Shown piece by piece: positions 23,386-31,469 of a stretch of DNA of 34,045 nucleotides. The DNA comes from Betaproteobacteria bacterium (GTDB lineage Bacteria > Pseudomonadota > Gammaproteobacteria > Burkholderiales > JAEUOS01). The position numbers and the translations under genes are program-made. How positions within the stretch are numbered: the stretch's first letter is position 1; each line of letters starts with the position of its first letter. The notes below the pieces were generated by a model. The model had not been told where the DNA came from, did no database searches, and worked only from the letters and a program-made list of their open reading frames with translations. The stretch spans positions 1-34,045 of the forward strand of contig JAQGMJ010000064.1 of the NCBI GenBank assembly GCA_028292405.1, given 5' to 3'.

Positions 23386-23413
23386 TTGGGGCGCGGCACG
23401 GCTGCCCTATAAT
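23386..23413 (+). promoter_or_regulatory. promoter of the moxR-GNAT-VWA genes
   Basis: TTGGGG (23386-23391), 16-base spacer, consensus TATAAT (23408-23413). The predicted leader is about 120 bases to the moxR ATG. Confidence 0.6.
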
Positions 23414-23540
23414 GCCAGAAGCCCCTTTTTTCCAGCCCGCGCCGCCAATTCTGCATGAATGGTGCACCGCCGTATTTTTCCCAGTCGCCCGCGCTTCTCA
23501 CCCTTCCCACCCGTTCATTCCTCTTTCCGCCCAATCTCCC

Positions 23541-24383
23541 ATGCGCTTCGAAGGCTCCAAGAACTACGTCGCCACCGACGACCTGCGGCTGGCGGTCAAT
23601 GCCGCCATCGTCCTGCAACGCCCGCTGCTGATCAAGGGCGAGCCCGGCACCGGCAAGACCATGCTGGCCGAGGAAGTGGCCGCCGCGCTGGACATGCCGC
23701 TGATGCAGTGGCACATCAAATCCACCACCAAGGCGCAGCAGGGGCTGTATGAGTACGACGCAGTGTCGCGCCTGCGCGACTCGCAGCTCGGCGACGAAAA
23801 GGTGAAGGACATCAACAACTACATCGTCAAGGGCGTGCTCTGGCAGGCTTTTGAGCTGGGCAAGCCCTCGGTGCTGCTGATCGACGAAATCGACAAGGCC
23901 GACATCGAATTCCCCAACGACCTGTTGCGCGAACTCGACCGCATGGAGTTCTACGTCTACGAGACGCGCCAGACCATCAAGGCAGTGCAGCGCCCGCTGG
24001 TGATGATCACCTCGAACAATGAAAAAGAATTGCCCGACGCCTTTTTGCGCCGCTGCTTTTTCCACTACATCAAGTTCCCGGACAAGGAGACGATGCAAAA
24101 GATCGTCGATGTGCATTTCCCCGGGCTGAAGCAGGAATTGCTGAAGGAAGCGCTGGAAGTGTTTTTCCAGATGCGCGAAGTGCCGGGCCTGAAAAAGAAA
24201 CCATCCACTTCCGAATTGCTGGACTGGCTCAAGCTGCTGCTGGCCGAAGACATCCCCCCCGAGGCACTGAAAAGCCAGGACAAGAAGTCCGTCATTCCGC
24301 CGCTCGCCGGCGCCCTGCTGAAGAACGAGCAGGATGTGCAATTGTTCGAGCGCCTGGTGTTCATGGCGCGCGCCGGACGCTAG
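23541..24383 (+). CDS. MoxR-type AAA+ ATPase
   Basis: The 280-residue ATPase has Walker A GEPGTGKT (33-40), Walker B SVLLIDEID (D115, E116), sensor 1 MITSNNEKELPDAFLRRC with the arginine finger region, and a helical lid (KKKPSTSELLDWLKLLLAED). MoxR ATPases act as chaperones or metal-insertion factors with VWA-domain partners, as for CoxD/CoxE or NorQ/NorD. The ATG at 23541 begins MRFEGSKNYVATDDL; the frame is open further upstream without likeness. It heads a tight three-gene plus-strand unit. No SD is obvious. Confidence 0.93.
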   Translation: MRFEGSKNYVATDDLRLAVNAAIVLQRPLLIKGEPGTGKTMLAEEVAAALDMPLMQWHIKSTTKAQQGLYEYDAVSRLRDSQLGDEKVKDINNYIVKGVLWQAFELGKPSVLLIDEIDKADIEFPNDLLRELDRMEFYVYETRQTIKAVQRPLVMITSNNEKELPDAFLRRCFFHYIKFPDKETMQKIVDVHFPGLKQELLKEALEVFFQMREVPGLKKKPSTSELLDWLKLLLAEDIPPEALKSQDKKSVIPPLAGALLKNEQDVQLFERLVFMARAGR

Positions 24384-24385
24384 CC

Positions 24386-24988
24386 GTGGGCTGGCTTGCA
24401 CCCGTGACTCTCCAGGGCACGCACGTGGCCCTGGAGCTGCTGGCGCCGGTAATGGCCGATGAGCTTTCAGCGGCGGTGCGCGATGGCGAGTTGTGGAAGC
24501 TCTGGTACACCGCGATCCCCGCGCCGGAAAAAATGGGCGCGGAAATCGAGCGCCGTCTGGGCTTGTTCGAAAAGGGCAGCATGCTGCCTTTCGCCGTGCG
24601 CAGCCTGGCCCACCGCCGCCTGGTCGGCATGACCACCTACATGAATGTCGACCAGACGAACAAGCGGGTGGAAATCGGCTCGACCTGGTACGCCAAGTCG
24701 ATGCAGCGCAGCCCGCTCAACACCGAATGCAAGCTGCTGCTGCTCGGCCATGCGTTCGAGAAAATGGAGTGCATCGCGGTGGAATTTCGCACCAGCTTTT
24801 TCAACCAGGCCAGCCGCAATGCGATTCTGCGTCTGGGCGCCAGGCAGGACGGCATTTTGCGCAGCCACCAGCGCCATGCCGATGGTTCGCTGCGCGACAC
24901 CGTGGTCTTCAGCATCACCGCCGCCGAATGGCCGGCGGTGAAAATGCATTTGCAGTTCCAGTTGTCGCGCCCGCGGGCGCCGCAATGA
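24386..24988 (+). CDS. GNAT family N-acetyltransferase (RimJ/RimL-like)
   Basis: The 200-residue protein has the GNAT_3 layout: LQGTHVALELLAPVMADELSAAV at the start, the beta-strand pair LVGMTTYMNVDQTNKRVEIGSTWY, the acetyl-CoA helix region (NTECKLLLLGHAFEKM) and the N-x2-S-x2-ILRLGARQDGILRSHQ motif seen in RimL-like enzymes. The start is GTG 24386, 2 bases after the moxR TAG, with no SD, so translation is likely coupled to moxR. Its place between the ATPase and VWA genes is unusual. Substrate unknown; an N-terminal or amino-sugar amine is typical of relatives. Confidence 0.85.
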   Translation: MGWLAPVTLQGTHVALELLAPVMADELSAAVRDGELWKLWYTAIPAPEKMGAEIERRLGLFEKGSMLPFAVRSLAHRRLVGMTTYMNVDQTNKRVEIGSTWYAKSMQRSPLNTECKLLLLGHAFEKMECIAVEFRTSFFNQASRNAILRLGARQDGILRSHQRHADGSLRDTVVFSITAAEWPAVKMHLQFQLSRPRAPQ

Positions 24989-25007
24989 TTTCCCGGGAGA
25001 TCGTCCC

Positions 25008-26195
25008 ATGCTGATCGACTTTTTTCTCAAGTGCAAGGACGCCGGCCTGCCGGTCTCGACCAAGGAGTTTTTGGTCCTGCTCGAATCCTTGCAAAAAGGC
25101 GTAATCGGCCCGTCGATCGACGACTTCTACTTTCTTTCGCGCATGTGCCTGGTCAAGGACGAGACCAAGTACGACAAGTTTGACCGCGTGTTCGGCGAAT
25201 ATTTTCGCGGCGTCGAATCCCTGGTGGACCTGAAGCGCGACATCCCCGACGACTGGCTGCGCAAGGTGATCGAGAACAATCTGACGCCGGAAGAAAAGGC
25301 GAAGATCGAGGCGCTCGGCTGGGACAAGCTGATGGAAGAGCTGAAAAAGCGCCTGGAAGAACAACAGGGCCGGCACGAGGGCGGCAGCAAGTGGATAGGC
25401 ACCGGCGGCACCTCGCCTTTCGGCGCCAACGGCTACAACCCGCAGGGTATCCGCGTCGGCCAGGCCGGCAACCGCAACCGCTCGGCGGTGAAGGTGTGGG
25501 ACGCGCGCGCCTACAAGGACTACGACGATTCCGTCGAACTCGGCATCAGGAATATCAAACTCGCGCTGCGCCGCCTGCGTAAATTCGCCCGCGAAGGCGC
25601 GCCCGACCAGCTCGACATTCCGGACACCATCGACTCCACGGCGAAAAACGCAGGCTGGCTGGACCTGAAGATGGTGCCCGAGCGCAAGAACACCGTGAAG
25701 GTGCTGATGCTGATGGACGTCGGCGGCACCATGGACGACCACATCAAGACGGCAGAGGAGCTGTTCTCCGCGGCCAAGACCGAATTCAAGCACCTCGAGT
25801 ACTACTACTTCCACAATTGCGTGTATGACTATTTGTGGAAGAACAACCGTCGTCGCCACGCCGAAAAATTCAATACCTGGGACGTGATCCGCAAATACAA
25901 CCGCGACTACAAGCTGATCTTCGTCGGCGACGCCACCATGAGCCCGTATGAAATCCTGCAGCCGGGCGGCAGCGTCGAATACAATAACGAAGAGCCCGGC
26001 GCGGTCTGGCTACAGCGCTTTCTGGAGCACTTCAAGAGCACGATCTGGCTCAACCCCGAGCCCGAGCGCCTGTGGGACTACCGCCAGTCGATCTCCGTCA
26101 TCAAACAGATCGTTGGCAACCGCATGTACCCGCTGTCCATCGAAGGGCTGGAGCGCGGCATTCGGCACCTGAGCAAGAAACAATCAGGCCATTAG
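25008..26195 (+). CDS. VWA domain protein, CoxE-like partner of MoxR
   Basis: A 395-residue cytosolic protein. The N-terminal half (1-225) is helical and charged (MLIDFFLKCKDAGLPVSTKEFLVLLESL; a Gly/Asn-rich hinge about 125-160). The VWA domain starts near residue 230 with KVLMLMDVGGTMDDHIK. The metal-site (MIDAS) motif is D237-V-G-G-T rather than DxSxS, which seems usual for this subfamily. Later motifs are YYYFHNCVYDYLW and KLIFVGDATMSPYE. It begins 19 bases after the GNAT gene with GGGAG upstream. With MoxR it probably forms a remodelling pair; the client is unknown. Confidence 0.9.
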   Translation: MLIDFFLKCKDAGLPVSTKEFLVLLESLQKGVIGPSIDDFYFLSRMCLVKDETKYDKFDRVFGEYFRGVESLVDLKRDIPDDWLRKVIENNLTPEEKAKIEALGWDKLMEELKKRLEEQQGRHEGGSKWIGTGGTSPFGANGYNPQGIRVGQAGNRNRSAVKVWDARAYKDYDDSVELGIRNIKLALRRLRKFAREGAPDQLDIPDTIDSTAKNAGWLDLKMVPERKNTVKVLMLMDVGGTMDDHIKTAEELFSAAKTEFKHLEYYYFHNCVYDYLWKNNRRRHAEKFNTWDVIRKYNRDYKLIFVGDATMSPYEILQPGGSVEYNNEEPGAVWLQRFLEHFKSTIWLNPEPERLWDYRQSISVIKQIVGNRMYPLSIEGLERGIRHLSKKQSGH

Positions 26196-26236
26196 CTGCG
26201 CGCCGACTGCGGCGGGGGCATGCCCCTGCCCTTGCC

Positions 26237-27367
26237 TCATTTTTGCTTCACGAACTTCTGCGCCCGCCTGCCGGTGCCGACCTCCGACGTATAAAGATTC
26301 CCCCGGGAGTCGATCGCCATGTTGTGCACCCACTTGAACTCGCCCGCCATGCGCCCGGGCCGGCCGAAGCCGCCGACTTCCTGGCCGCTTTCGCGCAGCA
26401 GGACGTGGATCTGGTTGTTCGAGCCGTCGGCGACGTAGATATAGCGCTGCGCGCGGTCCTCGGAGAGCACCAGGTCCCATAGCGAGCCGCCTGCCAGGGT
26501 TTCGGGTGCCACCCTGAATTCCTTGACGAAGGTACCGTCCGGCTGGAACACCTGGATGCGGTCGTTGCCCCGGTCGCACACATAGAGCAGTCCGTCGTGC
26601 GACATGCGCACGCAATGCACCGGGTTGTTGAACTGCGGTAACTGGGCGGTCGGCGAATACGGCGCCTGCTTGTCATCCGAGGGCTTGTTGCCATAGGCAC
26701 CCCAGTGGCGCTTGTACGCGCCGCTCTTTGCATCGAAAACGACTACGCGGTGATTGAGATACCCATCGGCGACGTAGAGTTCTCCCGCTTTTTCGTCGAG
26801 CATGATGTGAGCCGGGCGGCCCAATTGCGTGGTGCTGTTGCTGCCGCCGGTGCTGCCGGCCTTGCCGATCTGCTGCAGGAACTTGCCGTCGGCGGTGAAC
26901 TTCAGAATCTGGTGATCAGCAGGATCGTTACCCGCCAGCCAGACGTTGCCGGCCGAGTCCACCATGATGCCGTGCTCGCTCTTGGGCCAGTCATAGGCCG
27001 CTTCACCCGCTTTGGGCTGGCCGCCCCAGCTGGCCAGCAGGTTGCCGGCACGATCGAATTTCAGCACCGGCGGCGCTGCCACGCAGCACTTGGCCGCCGG
27101 CGGATTTTTCATCGCCTCTTTTTCATCGTCGACCAGGGTACCGGGACGATGGATGATCCAGATGTTGTCATCGCGGTCCACCGCGATACCCGCCACCTGC
27201 CCGAGTATCCAGTTGCCCGGCAGCGCCCTGGGCCAGAAGGGGTCGACCTTGAACTGCGGCGCGCTTTGGGACGAACCCTGCGCCACTGCCTGCGGCATCA
27301 GTGCCGCCGCCCACAGGCAAAAGAGGATTGCGAAAAGTTTCCCGCACTGCCGAAATGCGCCGGTCAT
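26237..27367 (-). CDS. secreted NHL-repeat beta-propeller protein
   Basis: The 376-residue protein has a signal peptide (about 1-29, ending PQAVA-QGS) and then a six-blade-like propeller built of NHL repeats: GIAVDRDDNIWIIHRPG, GIMVDSAGNVWLAGND, HIMLDEKAGELYVADGYLNHRVVVFD, CVRMSHDGLLYVCDRGNDRIQVFQPDG, LYVADGSNNQIHVL-like and NMAIDSRGNLYTSEVG. A vicinal Cys pair lies in AAKCCVAAPPV. Relatives include peptidylglycine lyase-like and other scaffolds, but no catalytic set is evident, so the role is open. SD AAGGAG precedes the ATG. It is last in a minus-strand run after the CoA-transferase. Confidence 0.88.
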   Translation of the reverse strand: MTGAFRQCGKLFAILFCLWAAALMPQAVAQGSSQSAPQFKVDPFWPRALPGNWILGQVAGIAVDRDDNIWIIHRPGTLVDDEKEAMKNPPAAKCCVAAPPVLKFDRAGNLLASWGGQPKAGEAAYDWPKSEHGIMVDSAGNVWLAGNDPADHQILKFTADGKFLQQIGKAGSTGGSNSTTQLGRPAHIMLDEKAGELYVADGYLNHRVVVFDAKSGAYKRHWGAYGNKPSDDKQAPYSPTAQLPQFNNPVHCVRMSHDGLLYVCDRGNDRIQVFQPDGTFVKEFRVAPETLAGGSLWDLVLSEDRAQRYIYVADGSNNQIHVLLRESGQEVGGFGRPGRMAGEFKWVHNMAIDSRGNLYTSEVGTGRRAQKFVKQK

Positions 27368-27439
27368 TGTTGTCTCCTTGGTTTTTTCAGGCCCAGTTCA
27401 ATCCACGCTCTGACACTGCAACCCGCAACTGCCCTGCCG

Positions 27440-28651
27440 CTAAATCGCCTTCTTCGCCTTCAGTGCCGCAATCTGCTCCGCCGTATAGCCCAACGTTGCC
27501 AGCACCTCGCGATTATGCTCGCCCAGGTCCGGCCCGCTGCCGTTCACCTTGCCCGGCGTCTTCGACAGGCGCGGCACCACGCCCGGCACCTTGAGCGCCG
27601 TGCCGTCCTTCAGCGTCACCGTCTGGATCATTTCGCGCGCCTGGTACTGCGGGTCCGCCACGATGTCGGCAATCGAATAAATCTTGCCGTTGGGCACCTG
27701 CGCCTCGTTGAGCGCCTTGAGGATCAAGGCCGCCTCATGCACGCCGCACCAGGCCTGGATCGCATCGTCCAGCTCAGTCGCGCGTTTGGCGCGGCCGGCG
27801 TTATCGGCCAGCGCAGGGTCGGTGCCGAGATCATCGCGGCCGATGGTCGTCATCAAGCGCTTGAAGATCGAATCGCCATTGCCGCCGATCACGATATGCG
27901 TGCCGTCTTTCGAGGTATACGTATTCGACGGCACGATGCCGGTGAGGTTCGACCCCGTGCGCTCGCGCACCTGGCCCGTCAGCCCGTACTCCGGCAGGGT
28001 CGACTCCATCATGTTGAACACCGACTCGTACAAGGCCACGTCCACCACCTGCCCCTCGCCGGTCTTGTTCTTGTGGTGCAGGCACATCAGCACACCGATC
28101 ACCCCGTGCAGCGAGGCAATGCCGTCGCCGATCGACAGGTTCATGCGCACCGGCGGCCGGTCCGGAAAGCCGGAAACATAGCGCATCCCGCCCATCGATT
28201 CCGCCACCGTGCCGAAACCGGCCAGATCGCGCATCGGCCCGGTCTGGCCGAAGCCGGAAACGCGCATCAGGATCACGCCCTTGTTCACCTTCACCAGGTC
28301 GTCGTAACCCAGCCCCCACTTCTCCAGCGTACCCGGGCGGAAATTCTCGATCACGATGTCGGCTTCGGCCGCAAGCTTGCGCACGATCTCCTGACCCTCG
28401 GGCAGGCGCATGTTGACCGTCACCGACTTCTTGCCGCGCGACTGCACATGCCACCATAGCGACGTGCCTTCGTGCAAGGTGCGCCAATAGCGGATCGGGT
28501 CGCCGCCCTGGCCTTTCTCGTCGGCGGGCGGCTCGACCTTGATCACCTCGGCGCCGAAGTCGGAAAAGAATTTGCCGGCGAAAGGCCCGGCGATCAATTG
28601 ACCGAGTTCCAGCACCTTGAGGCCGGCCAGCGGGCCGAATGAAGTCGTCAT
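27440..28651 (-). CDS. CaiB/BaiF family CoA-transferase (class III)
   Basis: The 403-residue enzyme moves CoA between carboxylic acids. It starts MTTSFGPLAGLKVLELGQLIAGPFAGKFFSDFGAEVIKVE, the family opening; the body has GKKSVTVNMRLPEGQEIVRKL, IENFRPGTLEKWGLGYDDL and GFGQTGP. D176 in NLSIGDGIASLHG sits where the catalytic Asp of formyl-CoA transferase lies. Substrates cannot be told; formyl-, succinyl- or aromatic-acid transfer are all seen in the family. It lies 28 bases after the cupin gene and 72 bases before the NHL gene, all on the minus strand, so they may be co-transcribed. Confidence 0.92.
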   Translation of the reverse strand: MTTSFGPLAGLKVLELGQLIAGPFAGKFFSDFGAEVIKVEPPADEKGQGGDPIRYWRTLHEGTSLWWHVQSRGKKSVTVNMRLPEGQEIVRKLAAEADIVIENFRPGTLEKWGLGYDDLVKVNKGVILMRVSGFGQTGPMRDLAGFGTVAESMGGMRYVSGFPDRPPVRMNLSIGDGIASLHGVIGVLMCLHHKNKTGEGQVVDVALYESVFNMMESTLPEYGLTGQVRERTGSNLTGIVPSNTYTSKDGTHIVIGGNGDSIFKRLMTTIGRDDLGTDPALADNAGRAKRATELDDAIQAWCGVHEAALILKALNEAQVPNGKIYSIADIVADPQYQAREMIQTVTLKDGTALKVPGVVPRLSKTPGKVNGSGPDLGEHNREVLATLGYTAEQIAALKAKKAI

Positions 28652-28679
28652 GATTGGGTATTCGGAACCAGTGCGTGGA

Positions 28680-29021
28680 TCAATCGACGATGAACAGTTT
28701 CGCCCCGGTCGCCGTATGCGAACGATGCGCCAGGTCGCCGTCGGCCACCTGGTAGCTCATCCCGGGTTTGAGCGTCAGGGTGCGCCCGTCAGCCAGTTCG
28801 GTATGCAGCTCGCCTTCCAGGCACAGCAGCACATGGCCCTTTTCGCACCAGTGGTCCGCCAGGTAGCCCGGCGTGTATTCCACCATGCGCACGCGCACGC
28901 TGTTATCCGCCGGGCCGAAATTCCGGGTACGCCAGGTGGCCATGCCGGTGGTGCCGGCGTGATCGGTTTTCTCGACTGCGGCCCAGTCGGTGGTACCGAA
29001 GGGAATATGGCTCATTTTCAT
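28680..29021 (-). CDS. DHCW-motif cupin-fold protein
   Basis: The 113-residue single-domain cupin contains the DHWCEKGHVLLCLEGELHTELADGR core, with the His/Glu-type positions of a small barrel, and an N-terminal IPFGTTDWAAVEKTDHAGTTGMATWRTRNFG segment found in proteins annotated as DHCW-motif cupins. The biochemical role is unknown. Two starts are possible, ATG 29021 and ATG 29015, both without a strong SD. It is 28 bases upstream of the CoA-transferase gene and 45 bases downstream of the MAPEG gene. Confidence 0.85.
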   Translation of the reverse strand: MKMSHIPFGTTDWAAVEKTDHAGTTGMATWRTRNFGPADNSVRVRMVEYTPGYLADHWCEKGHVLLCLEGELHTELADGRTLTLKPGMSYQVADGDLAHRSHTATGAKLFIVD

Positions 29022-29066
29022 GCCGGCTTTGCGCGCGCGAGCGCGATCTCCAATATTGTTTTTGGG

Positions 29067-29441
29067 TCAGGCGGAAACGACAAACAGCCCAATGATACAA
29101 GCGTAGGCCAGGCCCCACACCAGCGTGCGCAGCGTCGCCCGGTCGGCGAGGTAGCAGGCCAGGTAGAGCAGGCGCAGCACGATAAAGCCGGCGGCAATCG
29201 CGTCGATGCGCCATTGCGGCGCATGCGCCAGGTGGGCGATGATCACGGCCGCGGCGAAAAATGGAAAGGCCTCGAAGCTGTTCGCCTGCGCCGCATTCGC
29301 CCGCGCACGATAGCCTGTCTGCTTGCCCAGCCAGGCACGCGGGTTATTGTTGTCGAACCCCTTCAGCCCCGCCTTGGCGATGCCGGTGGCCACGACCGGC
29401 AGCACACCGGCAATCAGCACGCACCAATAAGCGATGGTCAT
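29067..29441 (-). CDS. MAPEG family membrane protein
   Basis: The 124-residue protein with four hydrophobic segments starts MTIAYWCVLIAGVLPVVATGIAKAG and carries the MAPEG pattern RARANAAQANSFEAFPFFAAAVIIAHLA. Eukaryotic members handle eicosanoids and glutathione; bacterial ones are poorly defined. The ATG at 29441 was chosen because it starts the first TM; upstream the frame continues 25 codons into a remnant of the recR 3' end. A perfect palindrome (29453-29464) sits 11 bases before the ATG. Confidence 0.88.
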   Translation of the reverse strand: MTIAYWCVLIAGVLPVVATGIAKAGLKGFDNNNPRAWLGKQTGYRARANAAQANSFEAFPFFAAAVIIAHLAHAPQWRIDAIAAGFIVLRLLYLACYLADRATLRTLVWGLAYACIIGLFVVSA

Positions 29442-29452
29442 GGCTCGATCAT

Positions 29453-29464
29453 TCCACGTGGAAA
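29453..29464. promoter_or_regulatory. perfect 12-base palindrome before the MAPEG gene
   Basis: TTCCACGTGGAA, a complete palindrome centred on CACGTG, lies between the recR remnant and the MAPEG ATG. It could be an operator or part of an insertion junction. No regulator is known. Confidence 0.4.
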
Positions 29465-29483
29465 CCCCTTCAACCAGGGCTCG

Positions 29484-29504
29484 GGTATCACGCCGATCCT
29501 GCAG
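29484..29504 (-). repeat. remnant of the recR 3' end (left direct repeat)
   Basis: A 21-base stretch matches 30497-30517, the last codons of recR, with one mismatch. In the recR frame it reads VLQDRRDT, against ALQDRRDT in the real gene, but the stop is replaced by CGA. Weaker likeness continues on the recR-upstream side (GGCTCGAGT against GGCGCAGGC). Confidence 0.8.
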
Positions 29505-29556
29505 GACTCGAGCCAAAGCGTTCGATCCCCTGCGACCGCTCCTGAAATTTCGCCGT

Positions 29557-30300
29557 TCATCCGGTGCGCCGCCACCATGAAATACTGCCTACCGCGTTCA
29601 GCTCGGCGGCGGTTATGCCGGGCGCCAATTCTTCCGGGAAACTCAGGCGCTCCAGTTCCGTAAAGCGCGCTCGCATCAGGGTATCAACGTCCTGGTTGTC
29701 GCCCACCCAGGTGATGGACGACGCGTCATGCTCAACCGGCACCAGGCGCTCATTGCCGTTGATCAGCAGGAATGGCGCATCGGGGATGAGCGCATTGGCG
29801 ATGCGCGCTATTTCCGCGGCCGGGAGCATGCAGTGCTGAAGCACCCAGGAAGCCAGCCCGAAATCCACCGACAGGCCATCCTTGATCTTGGCATCGAATT
29901 CTTCGAGCGAAAACACCTGGAAACATGGTGAATCCACGTATTCGACCGAAATCTTGCGCATGCGCTCCGCCATGTCGACCGCAATCACCGAGCAGCCGAA
30001 ACGCCTGATCAACGCACGGCTCAGGCGACCGGGTCCGCAGCCGAAATCCAGGATCCGGTTATTTTCGTTGATCCCAAGACGGCTGCCGATCATATCGACA
30101 ACAAAGTCGGTCTCGTGGATCCAGCGTTCATCGACACTCATCCCTGGCACGGGTGAAACCGCAATATCCTTGGCCGTTTCCAGATCTTTTGCCTCGAAAA
30201 ACCCGGGTTGATAGACCGTGCCGGCAACCGGCCCGACAGGGATTTCCGTCCCGGCGGATTTGCCCAAGGACTGCAAAATCGATCTGATCATGCGCGACAT
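29557..30300 (-). CDS. class I SAM-dependent methyltransferase
   Basis: The 247-residue protein with a Rossmann methyltransferase core has motif I ILDFGCGPGRLSRALIRRFG (about residues 83-102), the acidic end of strand 2 CSVIAVDMAERM, and ASWVLQHCMLPAAEIARIANALIPD as motif III region. The N-terminal 80 residues have no recognised domain. Substrate unknown. No good SD precedes the ATG at 30300; ATG 30291 is an alternative and a TTG at 30306 would add two residues. The gene is visibly less GC-rich than its neighbours and lies between recR and a remnant of recR, suggesting acquisition. Confidence 0.85.
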   Translation of the reverse strand: MSRMIRSILQSLGKSAGTEIPVGPVAGTVYQPGFFEAKDLETAKDIAVSPVPGMSVDERWIHETDFVVDMIGSRLGINENNRILDFGCGPGRLSRALIRRFGCSVIAVDMAERMRKISVEYVDSPCFQVFSLEEFDAKIKDGLSVDFGLASWVLQHCMLPAAEIARIANALIPDAPFLLINGNERLVPVEHDASSITWVGDNQDVDTLMRARFTELERLSFPEELAPGITAAELNAVGSISWWRRTG

Positions 30301-30493
30301 ATTCAAATACCGATGTAGTAAGGGAGCGCCGAACCAGCCCCGAAACCAGGAGAAGCGAACCAGCCTCTTCGTGAAATTGGCGTTGCCAGAGGCATGACCC
30401 GTCCAACCAGATTCCGCAAGTCTGTCTATTCAATTCCAGACAGATAATAATTCACAATATCGAAGCATCGCGTGCCGCAGCAGCGCCAGCGCG
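30301..30493. other. AT-richer non-coding stretch between methyltransferase and recR
   Basis: About 50% GC by rough count, below the rest of the window. It holds an inverted repeat TCTGTCT (30421-30427) / AGACAGA (30438-30444) with a 10-base loop, but no gene or confident promoter. Confidence 0.5.
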
Positions 30494-31084
30494 CTAGGTA
30501 TCGCGCCGATCCTGCAGCGCCTGCGCCAGGGTGCCGGGGTCCACATACTCCAGTTCGCCGCCCACCGGCACGCCGCGCGCCAGGCGGCTGACCGCGATCC
30601 CGCGCGCCTTCAGCATCTCGCTGATGTAGTGCGCGGTGGCCTCGCCTTCGTTGGTGAAGTTAGTGGCCAGCACCACTTCGGTGACCAGGCCATCGGCGGC
30701 GCGCGCCACCAGTTTTTCCAGGTGAATATCCTTGGGACCGATGCCGTCCAGCGGCGACAGCCTGCCCATCAGCACGAAGTACAAACCCTTGTACGTCAAG
30801 GTCTGCTCGATCATCAGCTGGTCGGCCGGCGTCTCCACCACGCACAGCAGGCGGCGGTCGCGCTGCTCGTCGTTGCAGGTGTCGCAGACATCTTCCTCGG
30901 TGAAGGTATTGCACAGCGCGCAGTGATGCACGGCGCTGACCGCCTGGTGCAGCGCGCGCGACAGCATGTCGGCGCCTTCGCGGTCATGCTGCAGCAAATG
31001 AAACGCCATCCGTTGCGCCGACTTGGGGCCGACGCCGGGCAGACGGCGCAACGCCTCCGTCAGAAATTCCAGCGATTTGGACAT
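30494..31084 (-). CDS. recR: RecR, recombination mediator
   Basis: A complete 196-residue RecR. The N-terminal helix-hairpin-helix ([17 protein letters not shown]), zinc finger C55-x2-C58-x8-C67-x2-C70 ([16 protein letters not shown]), and Toprim domain ([33 protein letters not shown]) are intact, as is the C-terminal [20 protein letters not shown]. With RecO it loads RecA on gapped DNA. It lies 21 bases after ybaB in the conserved dnaX-ybaB-recR order. The 3' end also occurs as a remnant 1 kb downstream. Confidence 0.95.
   Translation of the reverse strand: MSKSLEFLTEALRRLPGVGPKSAQRMAFHLLQHDREGADMLSRALHQAVSAVHHCALCNTFTEEDVCDTCNDEQRDRRLLCVVETPADQLMIEQTLTYKGLYFVLMGRLSPLDGIGPKDIHLEKLVARAADGLVTEVVLATNFTNEGEATAHYISEMLKARGIAVSRLARGVPVGGELEYVDPGTLAQALQDRRDT
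30497..30517 (-). repeat. recR 3' end, right direct repeat
   Basis: The partner of 29484-29504, 20 of 21 bases identical, made of the last recR codons and part of its stop. The two copies bracket about 1 kb that carries the methyltransferase gene. Confidence 0.8.
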
Positions 31085-31105
31085 GGATCGGGACCGAGAC
31101 CGTCC

Positions 31106-31432
31106 TTAGAAAGGCATCTTGAAGCCGGCCGGCAGATTCATGCCGGAAGTCAGGCCGCCCAGCTTTTCGGCGGAGGTGGCCTCGGCCTTGCGCACGGCGT
31201 CGTTGAACGCGGCGGCCACCAGGTCTTCCAGCATGTCCTTGTCGTCGGCCAGCAGCGATGGGTCGATCGAGACGCGCTTGACGTCGTTCTTGCAGGTCAT
31301 GACAACCTTCACCAGGCCGGCGCCGGACTGGCCTTCCACTTCTATCAGCGCCAGCTGTTCCTGGGCCTTCTACATATTGTCCTGCATTGCTTGCGCTTGT
31401 TTCATCAAGCCAGCCAGTTGGTTCTTCATCAT
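31106..31432 (-). pseudogene. ybaB: YbaB/EbfC nucleoid-associated protein gene with in-frame TAG
   Basis: From ATG 31432 the frame reads MMKNQLAGLMKQAQAMQDNM, then TAG at 31372-31370, then [21 protein letters not shown] and on to GFKMPF at the normal end, 108 codons in all, as in the family. The stop sits where relatives usually have Lys (AAG to TAG is one change). Without suppression only a 20-residue peptide is made; a GTG at 31339 could restart a 77-residue form lacking the N-terminal helix. YbaB forms a DNA-binding dimer through that helix, so function is probably lost unless the stop is a sequencing error. It is downstream of dnaX and before recR. Confidence 0.85.
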
Positions 31433-31469
31433 GATGGGGTTCTCCGTGTTTTGATAAGTAAGGATGTAA

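Noticed and set aside
26215..26226. Palindrome GGGGCATGCCCC between the VWA and NHL genes as a terminator
   Set aside because: It has no loop and no T-run; it could help stop convergent transcription but support is too weak to call.
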